Source: Heliocidaris tuberculata (lineage: Eukaryota > Echinodermata > Echinoidea > Camarodonta > Echinometridae). Taken from it: a stretch of 64,000 nucleotides of DNA. The translations under genes and the position numbers were made by a program. Below the pieces are notes generated by a model. It did not search any database. It was not told the DNA's origin and saw only the letters and a list, made by a program, of their open reading frames with translations. Location: the NCBI GenBank assembly GCA_025618425.1, contig CM046842.1, positions 27,177,168 to 27,241,167 of the forward strand, written 5' to 3'. Shown piece after piece: positions 24,440 to 35,506 of this stretch; within the stretch, counting starts at the first letter, position 1; every line of letters starts with the position of its first letter.

Positions 24440-27400
24440 GATGGGGGCGTTTGAGTTTTACAGTCGTGTTCTAATCAAATCTGATTACCTGGAGTTCCCA
24501 CTTCTGATCCGGCGTCAATTGCTGTGGGTTTTATTTTGTCAAAGATATAGGGTTGGGTAAGGTTTGCTATGTGGTGTTAAGTTAGGTTTCGGGCTTCCGC
24601 GTTTGGGGAGGGTAAAGTGTATTTGGTCCAGTTTGGAAATTAAGATTTCGATGTATTGGTGCAGAGCAACTGTCGCCGGAGAATGTGTCGTGCAAGTTAT
24701 TTTTTTGTTTATTTATTTTGTCTGGGTACCTACCTCCCTTGTCACCTTCTGAAAGGCGTCACTCTGTTTTGAACCGATGTCGGGCAAGACAGTGACGTGA
24801 CGCTCGACTTCTCCTTTTTAGGGTGAAATCTCTCACCATTTATAGCTTGCACTGATTGTTTATATGTTGTATACTCACTATATATAAAGGCAATTTCTGT
24901 CCAGTTTCCTCAATTGAAGTTTAATCAAAGTTATCTTTGCCAAGTTTGGATTATTTTCATAAGTTCTTAAAATCATAGAGAAAATCTCCAACTATAAAGC
25001 TTACAATGTTTTCTGGAAATGGAACTATTTATACTTGTGTGCCAACATACTTATTTCTATTTTATTACTAAACCCTTAAAAAAAGTTTGGAAAGTCAAGA
25101 ATGATCGATTGTATCTCTCTCTCTCTCTCTCTTGACATGGTATAATCATCGCTTTGTTTAGTGTCACAATGAAGTGTGTTTATTCCTCTGTAAAATGGTA
25201 TCCCAATTGTTATGATTCTGCAGTGACGGGAAAGAGCAGTATATCAAAATACTTGGCAAGGTCAAAAGTGAAAAGTTGGAAAATGCAGTGCTCTTGTTCG
25301 GCTTTGCATTCTTCTTTCTTTGAAGAGTTGTATCTTTATCCACCTGTCATTTCTCTCTCTATTTTTCCTTATTTTATTGCTTCTTTTTATATATCTATCA
25401 ATTATCTTTGTATCCTTCCTTTCGTTATGTTGTTCTTTGAATCCCCTTATCATCTTATCTTCCGTCTCTTCTTAATCTCTTTACATTCATTCGTCTATCA
25501 TTTTCCCCTATCTTTCGTTATATGTTATTCTTTCTTTTCATCCTTCTTCTTTTTTTTTTGTTGCTTTCTATCTTTCTATCAGAATAATATTTGTCTTTGT
25601 TCCTTTTTATCATCTTCTCTTCCACCTTTCCTCGTGTTAAGCTTTATCCTGCTATCATTTCGCTATATATTCTTAACCTTTTCTTTGTTGTATCCTTTTA
25701 ATTTTTCTTTCCATCTTTCCTATCATTATGTTACTTTCTTACTCAAATTATCATCTTCTCTTCCGAGTTTCCTTATATGTTACTCTTAATATCTTTATCC
25801 TTCTATCTTTTATTTGTCTCTCTTTCTTTATGTTATTATTAGTTTCTATCCTCTCATTTTCCCCCAACTTTCCTTTCATTATACTATTCTTTGTTTTCTT
25901 TCATCATCCTCTCTTCCATCTTTTCTACCCTTTTATCCTCTCTATATCGTTCGTCATGTTTTTCTTTGCATTATCCTTCTTTCATCTTCTGTACCATTTT
26001 TCATTATGGTACTCGTTATCCTTCTTTCACTTCTCTCTGATTCTTTCTATATGTTTCTTACTCCTCTTATTGTTTTTTTTGGGTTTTTTTTTTGCCTGAA
26101 ATCTGGAAAATCATACTGAGATGGACACTTTTTCAATATGTCCCCTTGAAGACACCATACAGTTACAGTCTTTTGTTGTTTTTTGTTTGTTTGTTTGTTT
26201 TGTTTAGTTTTGTGTTGTTTTTGTTTGTTTTATTTTTATTTTTATTTTTTTGGGGGGGGGGGGGATTTCAACGCAGCGCCGATACCTTCTCACCATGCAG
26301 TGCATTGTGTAACTTTTTTTTTGGACCCTACCCAGATATACTACTCAGTCCATGACTGCAAAATAATAACAGATATGGCATCATTTTAAAGAGGAATAAG
26401 CACACTCTCTATTACAAAGTGATGATTATGCCATGACAAGACAGATATCATCGATAAAACTTGAGTTTCCAAACTTTTTTAAGGGGTATATTTTACTATC
26501 ACAATTGATCTTTATTGTTTCAATCAAGGATCAACCAAGTCACGATCAAGCGGAACGGGATCATCGGCATCAGCAGCAAGCAGGGGTGGTTCTACTTCTG
26601 AAGGAGGGTAAGAGTCTTTATCATTAGAAAACTGTCTTTCAGATAATTTTGTGTTAAAATGGCACAAATAGAATAGCCAAAATTAAAAGATTTTTTTTGT
26701 TCTTTCGGTTTTTTCATCGACTTCGCGAATTCAATATACAATCCTTTATAAATCTGTTCAAATCAGATGCATGGTGACATTTTCCTCCCTTTTCCATAAC
26801 CATGTTAACGGAAGGGAAATACACTGTAAAAAAATTGTTTAGTTTCTAAACACTTTTCTGTAACGCGTTTATATATTGTACGGGTTTAAGAGCTAAGTTA
26901 AGAGTTAATCACATGCTGTGCTTATTTTCATGACGCCTTAGGTGTTCATTAGATATACATGTTTACCCTTTAAATGGTTCTAATGTATAGTCTAAACACC
27001 AAATGTTTCACACCATAATCATTTGGTATTCACACCATAATCACACACACACACTGTTTAATATTTAAACAGTGTGTGATTAAACCCACACAATATATAA
27101 ACACGTTGCAGTGTTTTGATCTGTCACAGAAAAGTGTTTAGAAACTAAACAATTTATTTTACAGTGTACACAATACAAAATAAATCACCAATCTGAGACC
27201 AAATGAAACGTTCATTTGCCATGAGTGCCGTTTGGCACAATCCAGGGCTTGCTATGAGTAGAATAACGATCGGCACATTATGGTGCGCATTACAAAGCTT
27301 CGCAGAATGATCCATTTCTGGTTTCAAAGATAGCGTTGAGTTCTGGTCATGCAATTAGATTAAAAAAGTAACAAAAACAAACTGTCTTGTAGTAGTTTGG

Positions 27401-28274
27401 AAAGGTCGATGATGTAGAAAATAAAAATGGTGTATATGGCGAGGTTTTTTAATCATCAAAATGCAAAGAATCGGTTAAAGCTCGCTGAAAAACACACGCA
27501 GTGCACACAGCGATTCATATTTCAATTATGAGGAAATTTGAATAGTAATCCTTTTCATGGGACATTTCTGCTATAATATTCTTCCTACCTAACTTACCAA
27601 TAAAGATAAAGAATACAAATTACTTTTCAGCTTTACCAGAACTCAACTTTCCCTTTAATTTGCTACATGACAACTCTTACATCACCTTTACTTAAAAGTG
27701 CTTATTCGGCTTATTCAGAAATAACCGAGAACCAGTTGGTGAAAAATAATAGTCGTAAGAATACAGCGTGGCACAGAAAGAGTATTTGAGTGGCATATAA
27801 AAACTGAACTTCTCCATTATAACCCAGTCACATGCAACGCGGAACTGATTAATGCTTAAACTAACTTGTCGGAAAATTAAGCAATAAAGTCTTTCACCTC
27901 TTAGAGCTGCAATAAGTACCCAAGTACCATTTTACCTCTGAATGTAACTTGAATTCAGAGTCATTCAATAGCACATCGCTGTATTATTTTTTACCCTTGT
28001 TATACGCAGAGTAGTATCAGATGCCATGTTTAACACTTTAGCAACCAAGGTCCCACACAAAAAGTACAACGAACTTGTTACAAATCTCGGCATTGAGTAC
28101 AACGAGGCACATAGCATTCTTCGACAGAAGGGCGACGATTTTAAGGAAGCGATAAGAGAGTGCTTTGCTATATGGAAAGACAAGACTGGAGGCCACTTTC
28201 GTGGGCTGAAGCAGATTTTTTCCAAAGCTGAACTAGAAGGCGTATGGGAGCTGTATATAGAGCAGACCTGCTGA
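17503..28274 (+). CDS. Ankyrin-repeat / death-domain protein, six exons, with a premature stop in exon 1
   Basis: Exons are 17503-18339, 20965-21174, 22022-22176, 23330-23355, 26529-26607 and 28010-28274. Every junction is GT-AG and the phases (0,0,2,1,2) join into one frame ending in TGA at 28272-28274, giving about 523 residues. Residues 35-390 carry about ten to eleven ankyrin repeats; typical units are DGLTALHVACREGHLDIVRF, DGTTPLHVACYNGRIQILKY and RGETPLHVATSKGFTSIIDT. A Ser/Gly-rich linker (exons 4-5) follows, then a death-domain-like module (about 442-520). By family knowledge, ankyrin repeats bind proteins and death domains self-associate in cytosolic signalling, so an adaptor role is inferred. 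The start ATG has a good context (acaaaATGG). Oddity: TAG at 17962-17964 in exon 1 would truncate the product to 153 residues, although the frame stays open beyond it. It is either a nonsense allele, a young pseudogene or a base-call error. Confidence 0.85.
18364..19655. mobile_element. TIR element in intron 1 of the ankyrin-death gene
   Basis: Left atgaagagtttcatcgcaaa followed by acgggttatatcc is matched inverted at 19611-19655. Two more copies of the gcaaaacgggttatatcc motif lie at 18577-18625. The element begins about 25 bp after the exon 1 donor. Its interior includes a ~180-bp tandem duplication (about 19010-19285) sharing ggggcacgtgcc. Confidence 0.65.
19769..20777. mobile_element. Non-autonomous DNA element, ~50-bp TIRs
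   Basis: Left tacactgcgtatcaaataaa, then ggtatactcaactttggtagc, is matched by the inverse of 20736-20777 (gctaccaaatttgggtatac, then tttttatacgcac). Tc1/mariner-like size, with no transposase ORF. Confidence 0.7.
20965..21174 (+). CDS. Exon 2 of the ankyrin-death gene
   Basis: The acceptor is ttccacacag and the donor GTATGA; both ends are phase 0 and the exon is 70 codons long. It encodes RGETPLHVATSKGFTSIIDT and KGYTCLHLAAK, two more ankyrin repeats, the second with an irregular insertion (LCGGSTNVEV). Confidence 0.85.
22022..22176 (+). CDS. Exon 3 of the ankyrin-death gene: last ankyrin repeat
   Basis: The acceptor is ttgtttag and the donor GTATGC, with two bases of a codon left over. It encodes a degenerate final ankyrin unit (AEALMKHMMKNGADLNISDK) and the start of the linker. 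The next exon, 23330-23355 (26 nt), supplies QSDGGDRK, and 26529-26607 supplies a Ser/Thr/Gly/Ala-rich stretch. Both use consensus splice sites (GTAGGA and GTAAGA donors) and keep the frame. Confidence 0.8.
22440..22535. repeat. Short tandem motif ctattcat/atgaatagcgg
   Basis: Several tandem variants of atgaatagcggtccttatg. The same motif recurs at 31548-31650 (ctattcataaggaccg). Confidence 0.7.
22726..23222. mobile_element. MITE with ~210-bp terminal inverted repeats in intron 3
   Basis: TTAAAGGGG...CCCCTTTAA ends bound 497 bp. The arms 22726-22935 and 23010-23222 are near-identical inverted copies (for example caatgctgaaacaatgttag and its inverse). The TTAA at both edges suits piggyBac/Kolobok target choice. 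Confidence 0.85.
23707..24046. mobile_element. Foldback MITE flanked by G-run and C-run
   Basis: The ends gtttcataaagctgttcgta and the inverse at 23987-24026 form ~60-bp arms; each arm is itself a hairpin (gttcgtaaagt...actttacgaac). The outer edges are G12 and C17. Confidence 0.8.
24272..24406. repeat. Perfect 42-bp hairpin around a TA/T-run loop
   Basis: Left arm 24272-24313 and right arm 24365-24406 are exact inverse copies over 42 bp (including ttttccccgtaaaacaacag). The 51-bp loop is mostly TA and T. The region lies in intron 4 of the ankyrin-death gene. Confidence 0.9.
25300..26095 (+). repeat. Pyrimidine-rich tract with decayed ~150-bp tandem units
   Basis: The plus strand is almost purely T/C. 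The block atcatcttctcttcc.. recurs at about 25447, 25609, 25750 and 25902. Long ORFs here (up to 211 codons) are Ser/Phe/Leu-rich artefacts of the composition. Confidence 0.75.
26820..27168. mobile_element. MITE with TACACTGTAAA ends (copy 2) in intron 5
   Basis: Shares tgtttagtttctaaacactt, tatattgtacgggtttaaga and acatgctgtgcttattttca with 8993-9419. The right end is the inverse of the left. Confidence 0.9.
28010..28274 (+). CDS. Terminal exon of the ankyrin-death gene: death-domain-like module
   Basis: The acceptor is ttatacgcag and the stop is TGA at 28272-28274. The encoded segment runs from FNTLATKVPHKKYNELVTNL through IWKDKTGGHFRGLKQIF to the terminal Cys. The pattern of hydrophobics (L..L..LGI....A..IL...F.EAI..C..IW), the LGI after helix 2 and the Trp before the last two helices fit the six-helix death fold. 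I cannot tell from sequence alone whether it is a classical death domain or another death-fold member. Confidence 0.75.
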
Positions 28275-28514
28275 ATATAACATCAATGATCAGTATCATT
28301 ATGTCGTGTTGATTGCAATTCGACGAAGTAAATCGTCGTAGGGTAATATTGGGTCTGCACTTGAATTTTACAACATGTCACCTTTCTAACAACATTAATA
28401 CACTGCTTTCTAGTAATTAGAGATGTCCGTTTTGTATCTTCTAGAACTTTATTCGTACCTTAACCCTTCCGCCACTAGTATAGCAATCAATTATCCTACA
28501 CTAACCTTACATTA

Positions 28515-28910
28515 TTATTATTTTTTAATCTTAAGACTGTTTATATATATAAATATATATATATATTTTTTTAATTGTTAAGAATGATTGTAAATACCTT
28601 CCGTGGGAGCAACCTTCACACTTTGTGTACCAGTTCTACTTTTGTTTACATTCAAACTTTGAAGTATACACCATTAGTTTATTTATTGGGATTTATATTG
28701 TTCATTGTTTATTTATTTTTATTGTTATTTTTTTTTTAAATCTTAAGATTGTTTATGATTTTTTGTTGTTGTTATTTTTATTGTTAAGATTGATTGTAAA
28801 TACCTTTCGTGGGAACAACCTTCACACTCAATGTACCTGTCCTACTTTTGTTTTCATTCAAACTTTGAAGTATACACCATTAATTTATTTTGGATTTGCG
28901 GCGCATGGCC
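28515..28910. repeat. Tandem duplication, period 206 bp, after the ankyrin-death gene
   Basis: The block gattgtaaatacctt..gtggga..aaccttcacac and the block cattcaaactttgaagtata occur twice. Both copies may lie in the 3' untranslated region of the gene ending at 28274. Confidence 0.85.
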
Positions 28911-30029
28911 ATGCATTGCTTACGGGCATAGTACTTTAAACCCACGAACATTTATCTCCTAATGATTTATACTACGAAATAGATATGGAAGAACTCAAAT
29001 CCAGGATTCGCAGTTTTGTATTTTACATGGTTTTATATTAATTTTTTTTTCACATGAAATGGAAAAATTGGGGTTTGTATTCCGTTCAACTTTTCTATTT
29101 ATAGATATCTTTATATGATCGAGTGTATGTGACCTAACGGGGGGCAAACAGGTAAAGGGGAGATTAGGAACTTTGGAGCTTGATCGCCATAGACGGGCGG
29201 CCACATGTTAAATTCCTGAACGAGATTCCAGTCCTCCCTTCACTACAAAAGTCATCATTTTTTATGGTCTTTTCTCAATATCATTAGAAGTTGCACTCGC
29301 CGATGAGCCAATTTATATTCAGGTGTGTTTGAGGTGGGGTGAGGGCGGGGGGGGGGGGGGGGGTTCACTGAAGCAGGATGTGAGTGTATCCTCCCCCTCC
29401 CCCCTTCCCCAACCACCACCACCACCATTACCAACACTATTACTGTTGAAAAACAAATATTAGCGGTAAAATTGTAAATTTCTAGACTATTTTTTTTTTT
29501 TTTGGGGGGGGGGGGGGGGGTTAACACTTGTCGCCTAATGATCCTGCTGTTACAAAATACGCCAACTTCGTTGAAAATTATTGCATTGCAAACTACCTTC
29601 TCTCACACGGCAATCATCTATCTGAAGCTTACATTAAATGGATGAGGCCAAGAAAAATTGTTAACAGTTAGCACACATAAAGTCAACCCCACAAAACGTA
29701 AAACGACATTCGGTGGTGACCGCGCACTAGAGATATTGATGTTTGAAAATAGCCCCTCCCACCCCCCCCCCCCCCAAAGAAAATATAATAGATTAATAAA
29801 TAATTTAAAAAATCAATAAATAAATAATTTAAAATAATTATAAAAGATTTAACAAAAAAAATGAATAAATAGATTTTTTGAAAAATACAACAAAAAACAA
29901 CAAAAATAACAATGTAAGTAAGGCTTGAGAAAAGACCAGACGATCGATCACTATCGCTTTACCAAACGAGATATCGATTAAGGAACGTCTTCACTACCAA
30001 GCTAAAACTTGCTTATTGCGTTGTAGAAG
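28911..30029. other. Intergenic stretch with G/C homopolymers
   Basis: G-run (29347-29363), T14G18 (29490-29520) and C-run (29762-29775); no supported gene. Confidence 0.6.
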
Positions 30030-30910
30030 TTTCAGAAACTTTTGCGTCAAATCATTTGTCTTACAATTCAGAATATTTTGTACTTTATATATATATATTA
30101 CATTCATCTTTTATTTTGTTTGGCTTGTAAATTATCGGTAAGTTACGCGCCAAATCATTTTCGATTTGATAAGGGTATTTTTCGTCGTACATGTAAGTTG
30201 TTTCATTCGAATGGTAGATTTCTGCAAGTTACAGGCCAAATTAATTTTTGATTCGATTAAAAACTTTTTACGTTGGATATTTGATTCATTTGTTGATTTA
30301 TTTGGGTTGTAGATTTTCTATAAGTTATGCGCCAAATTAATTTTCGATTTGATAAAAACATTTTGCGTTGTTTCATTTGGCTTGTAGATTCTCTGTTAGA
30401 GTCGCGTCACATTAATTTTTGATTCGATAAAAACATTTTGCGTTGTATATTTCATTCATTTGCCGTTCATTTTTATTGTAGATTCTCTGTAAGGAACTCG
30501 CCAAATCAGTTTCCGATTCGATAAAATTATTTTGCGTTGTATTTTGATTAATTTGTTGTTTCATTTAGGTTGCAGATTTTCTGTAAGTTACGTGCCAAAT
30601 TATTTTTCAAATCGATAAAAGTATTTTGCGTCATATATTTAGGTTGTTTCATCTAACTTGTAGATCCTCTGTAAGTTACGCTCCAAACTGATTTTCGATT
30701 CGATAAAAACATTTTGCGTTGTATGATTCATTTGTTTTTTCATTTGGCTTGTAGATTTTCTTTATAAGTTACGCGCCAAATTAAATTTCGATTCGATAAA
30801 AAACATTTTGCGTTGTATATTTGATTCATTTGTTCTTTCATGTGGCTTGTAGATTCTCTGTAAGTTACGTGCCAAATCAATTTTCGATTCGATAAAATTA
30901 TTTTGCGTCC
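30030..30910. repeat. Minisatellite, about ten units of ~80-96 bp
   Basis: Each unit carries gtaagttacgcgccaaatta, then tttcgattcgataaaaacat, then ttttgcgttgtat and catttggcttgtagatt. Units occur near 30049, 30150, 30236, 30332, 30410, 30502, 30595, 30686, 30777 and 30873. Confidence 0.9.
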
Positions 30911-31239
30911 CTCTCTCTCTTGCTTTTGCTTCATGTGCACTCTTTTTCATCATGCCTCCTCTCTTAAAACTTAGCATTGTGTTTATTATTTAGGCCAATA
31001 TGTTTCATTGTTGATATGTCTATATACATGAAGTTAATTATGCGGGGTTTTTATATTGTTCCACACGGGGCCCCTTGGTCGAAAAGCTATTTAGCTGAAA
31101 CGGATGCCTTGACAAAATAAAATTGCAATTCACATTCTCGAATCTTTAGATTGTTCTAGTAGGGTGGGATGGGAATTCTACTCCTCCCACATCCAAACTT
31201 AATGTATATATATATATATATATATATATGCAGGTTACA

Positions 31240-31650
31240 TGTCGTTTTTCCAAAGGTTCGTTTTCCGAAGTTTGTTTACTCTGACGGTTCGTAATTCCAA
31301 AAATGAAATAGAGTTCATGATTCAAAAAAAAAAAAAAATGAAAAAAAATAAAAAAAGTTTCCTATTTCCGAAGGTTCGCAATTCCGAATTTCTTGTAGTT
31401 TTTGTTTTTTGTTATTGAAAAACTAAACCCAACATACGAACAAAAGAAGGCAGTAAATGAAAATCTGAAAAATACACAATACAATACTGTATCTTCATAG
31501 CAACTAAGTTACAACTACTCAATACTGAAAAAAAAAGCAAAACTGTACCACTATTCATATTGACAGCTATTCATAAGGACCGCTATTCATAGTGGAGAAA
31601 AAGCTCATTATTCATAAGGGTCGTTATTCATAAGGATTGCTATTTATAAT
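31240..31650. repeat. Short interspersed motif repeats (ccgaaggttcg and ctattcataagg)
   Basis: Variants of ttccgaaggttcgcaattcc (31245-31400) are followed by tandem ctattcataaggaccgctat variants (31548-31650). Confidence 0.65.
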
Positions 31651-31675
31651 ACATAGCTGAATTACTGTTGGATGT

Positions 31676-31925
31676 ATAGAGGTGTCGTGGTCCAGTTGAT
31701 ACGTCGCCAGACTGTGGAACAAATGGTTTGCAGTTCAAGCCTAGGCGAGACACAGATGTCATTTGGCAAGACATTAAATCTATATTTGCCGCATTCAACC
31801 CAGGTGTAATAACTATACCTGGTTGGAAGTAACTTTCGCATGCTTTCAAGCTCTAATGACCGCTTTGCTCAAGCCAGGGTAATACTAATACTTTACCATC
31901 CCATTGCATGGATAGGTAAGCAGCA
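31676..31925 (+). mobile_element. tRNA-derived SINE
   Basis: The 5' head reads gtcgtggtccagttgatacg (A-box-like), then gcagttcaagcc (B-box-like); the T-arm is weakened. A SINE body follows and the copy ends near the TAG microsatellite. Confidence 0.6.
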
Positions 31926-31965
31926 GAAATGTAGTTATTACCATCATTATCATTATTGTTAGTAA

Positions 31966-32337
<372 letters not shown>

Positions 32338-32589
32338 ATCATAACTAATAATTTCCACTCATAATATCAGTATACGGCAAAGTTCCTCATTCTGATCAAT
32401 TGGGGATGTACACCAGTGTTCCCCTGTTAATGGAATGCGAATAAACAAGGTTACCGAATAAGGGAGGGGTGCAGAAGATTGCATTTTTTTTTTTTGGAGG
32501 GGGGGGGGGTGATCCACTATTGCATCATGAACATTATTTAAAGTGAAGGACGGCTTATTAATAATTCCTGGGTTTTTCTTTGTTCTTTT

Positions 32590-32815
32590 TTTTCCTTCTT
32601 CTTCAACGTTTTATCTGCACATTGCACTTTGGAATGATCTTTCATGAGTGTAATTTTTGTTGCTAATTAAGGTTGTCGTTTAGATATAGTAAATATAGCT
32701 CTGTCCTTTAAACGAAATAAATATACCTTTAAACATTCATTTTTATCATAAGCGTACGTAGTAGAACAAAGAATCATGATAACATATCTGGGTAAAATAT
32801 TTGTCATCAATTTTT
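32590..32815. repeat. Direct duplicate, copy 1 of 2 (partner 34110-34335)
   Basis: Shares with 34110-34335 the ordered blocks tggaatgatctt, agtgt.attttgt, atagtaaatag and cgtagtacaacaaagaatcat. Divergence is moderate, so this is an old segmental duplication 1.5 kb apart. Confidence 0.7.
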
Positions 32816-32835
32816 TTTTCTAAAACAAATCTACA

Positions 32836-32950
32836 GGGCACTGTTTCATAAAACTTGTCATCAATGACAAGTTGCAATATCTGTTATGAGCTACTGAAAT
32901 CCTTGCATCTGATTGGCTGAGAGCAAATTTGTCGGTAAAAATCACCTACC
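32836..32950. mobile_element. One-ended MITE fragment with the shared core
   Basis: gtttcataaaacttgtcatc is followed by the core gctactgaaatccttgcatc, ctgattggctgagagcaaat. The opposite end is missing. Confidence 0.65.
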
Positions 32951-33087
32951 AGATACTTGATATACCAGGTATATACTCCAAGTGCCGGTTATCCAGCTCT
33001 TCCTTTTTTTAGTTAGTGACACAAGGGATGGCGGGAGCCCCCCTCTGGAAGAAAGTCATTGACACCCATGACATTGATGAAGCCCAA

Positions 33088-33156
<69 letters not shown>

Positions 33157-34576
33157 ATGGTTTCCTTTTTCATCTAATAAAATTTGAACTTAAATTATCT
33201 ATTATAATCATTTTGACCCCGAACTATTCAATTGATGATGAAAAGGTTGAGTCAATAATATATATTTTTTTAAATAGTTTACGGCCTCTGTTGTCAGTTA
33301 TGTCTTTTCTTTAATATTAGTGATATGATATTAGTATTTGGGATATTAGCTATAGATAAAAGACGAGACGAAAGAATACCCAAAATTTAGAAGAGGAAAA
33401 AGATGAAAAGCAAAAGGAAAAACAAATATCTCAATCTGTAATCGATGAGTCTAAATTTAACTAAACGTCATATTGCATGATCACCAAGGGCTATTAACTT
33501 TGTTTTGATACGTTAATATCAAATCGACCTTCATTAATTAAGTTACTGGAATCGACACGTGCAACCACACATTAAACACGACTCAGAAGTAATATGAATT
33601 ACGCGTACGCGCGTACAAGTCAGTCGTTCGTTTGCCCATCGTCCGCCGATCGTTCGCCCATCTAAACAACTTCTCGCGTGAGGTTGCAGATTTTCATTTT
33701 CTGTGGAGATCTATTGCACCATCAAACACGAACCGATCTAGCAGACATTTTCAGTAGGTTTCCATGATGAGTGAGTATTCACATATGAAACCTTGCGGTA
33801 ACATCAGGAATATGGAGGCCATACTGAACAAATGTTGGTATATTCTTTCGTCCCAAAAATGTGGTTATGGGGTGTCCAGAGAATTTAAGAGGGAAAATAG
33901 ATATTGAAAATGATCAAATAATGATGACTGGATGAAAACAAGTTAACTCTGGCACGAGACTATTATGTATTTCCACTTATTTTAAATGTTTCCAAGGAAA
34001 TGAGGTAAGGTGGAAAGGGGATTTTAAAAATTAAGTAGGTTCAATTGTGAATGGAAGAATCAGAGTGGATAATAATTAGCATCATCAATAATTATCTAAA
34101 TGTGAAAGGCTAATTATTAATGACTCATTTTTTTTCTTCAGCCATTTGACCTTTGCACTTGGAATGATCTTGAGTCAGTGTCATTTTGTGTCCCTGATTA
34201 GAATTGTCATTAAGAAAATAGTAAATAGTTGTTCATTAATACAGTGGATGTATTTGTACATATTTATTTCAATAAGATTACGTAGTACAACAAAGAATCA
34301 TAATGACCTGTCTGGATAAAATATTTGCGGTTATATTTTCGTGTGTCATATTGCCTTTTTCACATCTAGTCCAACTGCCGGTTGTCATAAATTTCCCCTC
34401 TCTCAACATTTAATTTTTGGAGTGAGTGGGAGTTGGAAGCACGGTACCTTTGACTGAAGTCCGATTACGTGTTTTTTTTTTGTTGTTGTTGTTTTTTTTT
34501 TTTGTTCTGCTAAATTTTTAGTGCCTGTTTGTGTCGTCATTAGCGTGCATTATAACTAACATTGAACGACGGAACA
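32951..34576. other. Intergenic stretch
   Basis: TA followed by T32 (33088-33152) and the second direct duplicate (34110-34335). No gene supported. Confidence 0.5.
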
Positions 34577-35335
34577 TAAACACAACAAAAAAGTCCCCCC
34601 CCCCCCTTTAATCAAAATGGCGTAACTTCTTAATGAAAGGGTTGTGAGCAAAATAACTTGGCAAGAGTATTTTTACCCTTATTGACTAACTTCACTGTAA
34701 AAAGGAGATTGATTCATCGAGTCGTGCCTGAGTGGGTAAACATTAAAGGCAAAAATGTCACTTTTCAAAAGTAATAAAGGGTCATTTTTTATGCTGTATT
34801 AACAGTACATTTTAGCATTTCTTGCGCGATTTTTAAAGTGTGCTCACTCAACCATGACACAATAACAACCTCTTATGTTCATACAAAATGTGATGATACA
34901 TTTAGGTAAAAATATCTGCAATTTTTTTTTTTCAATAAGCTGAATGGATTTTGCAATTTCAATTTCACGAGGGTTGATTTCTTTTTTTTTTATTGTGCTC
35001 ACCCAACCATAATAATGAGAAAAGTGTCGGGATAGGTGTGAGGGGGTCAAGCGATGGATATAAACAACAACAGCACATAAATATGCACCAGAAACCGAAT
35101 TCGCTAAAAATCTCGTTTCACAGAATTCCCAAAATGACCCTTGTGACTTGAAAAGTGACAAGTTTGCCTTTAATGTTTGCTCACTCATGCATGACTCAAT
35201 GGATCTATCTCATTTTCATAGAAAAGTTAGTTAATAAATGTAGTGACACTTCTGCCAAGTTATTTTGCTCAAAACCTTAAAAAGTTACTCCATTTTGATT
35301 AAGAGGGGGGGGGGGGTTACTTTTTTGTTGTGTTT
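34577..35335. mobile_element. Element with ~200-bp TIRs just upstream of the MS4A-like gene
   Basis: Left aaacacaacaaaaaagt plus a C-run, then gagcaaaataacttggca and aacattaaaggcaaa, is matched inverted from 35335 back to about 35110. The right edge is 171 bp before the gene's ATG, so it could supply promoter sequence (inference). Confidence 0.8.
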
Positions 35336-35506
35336 GCATATTTGTCTTGCTTTTCCAGTTACATCCTTTAATTTCCTTCCAAATCTTCATCTTGTTTTCT
35401 TTTATCAATACAACGTCCATTGTTATTCTGTCAAGCGTGTCAGGATTATTTATTCATCTATGTCATTGTCATTCATTTCCCCATTCTCCATACAAAGTAG
35501 CTAATA

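Noticed and set aside
25154..26119. ORFs of 211, 123 and 101 codons resembling multi-pass membrane proteins
   Set aside because: Ser/Phe/Leu content results from the pyrimidine tract; the region is an intron of the ankyrin-death gene.
30030..30910. CRISPR array
   Set aside because: Units are tandem, with no short exact repeats separated by unique spacers; eukaryotic context.
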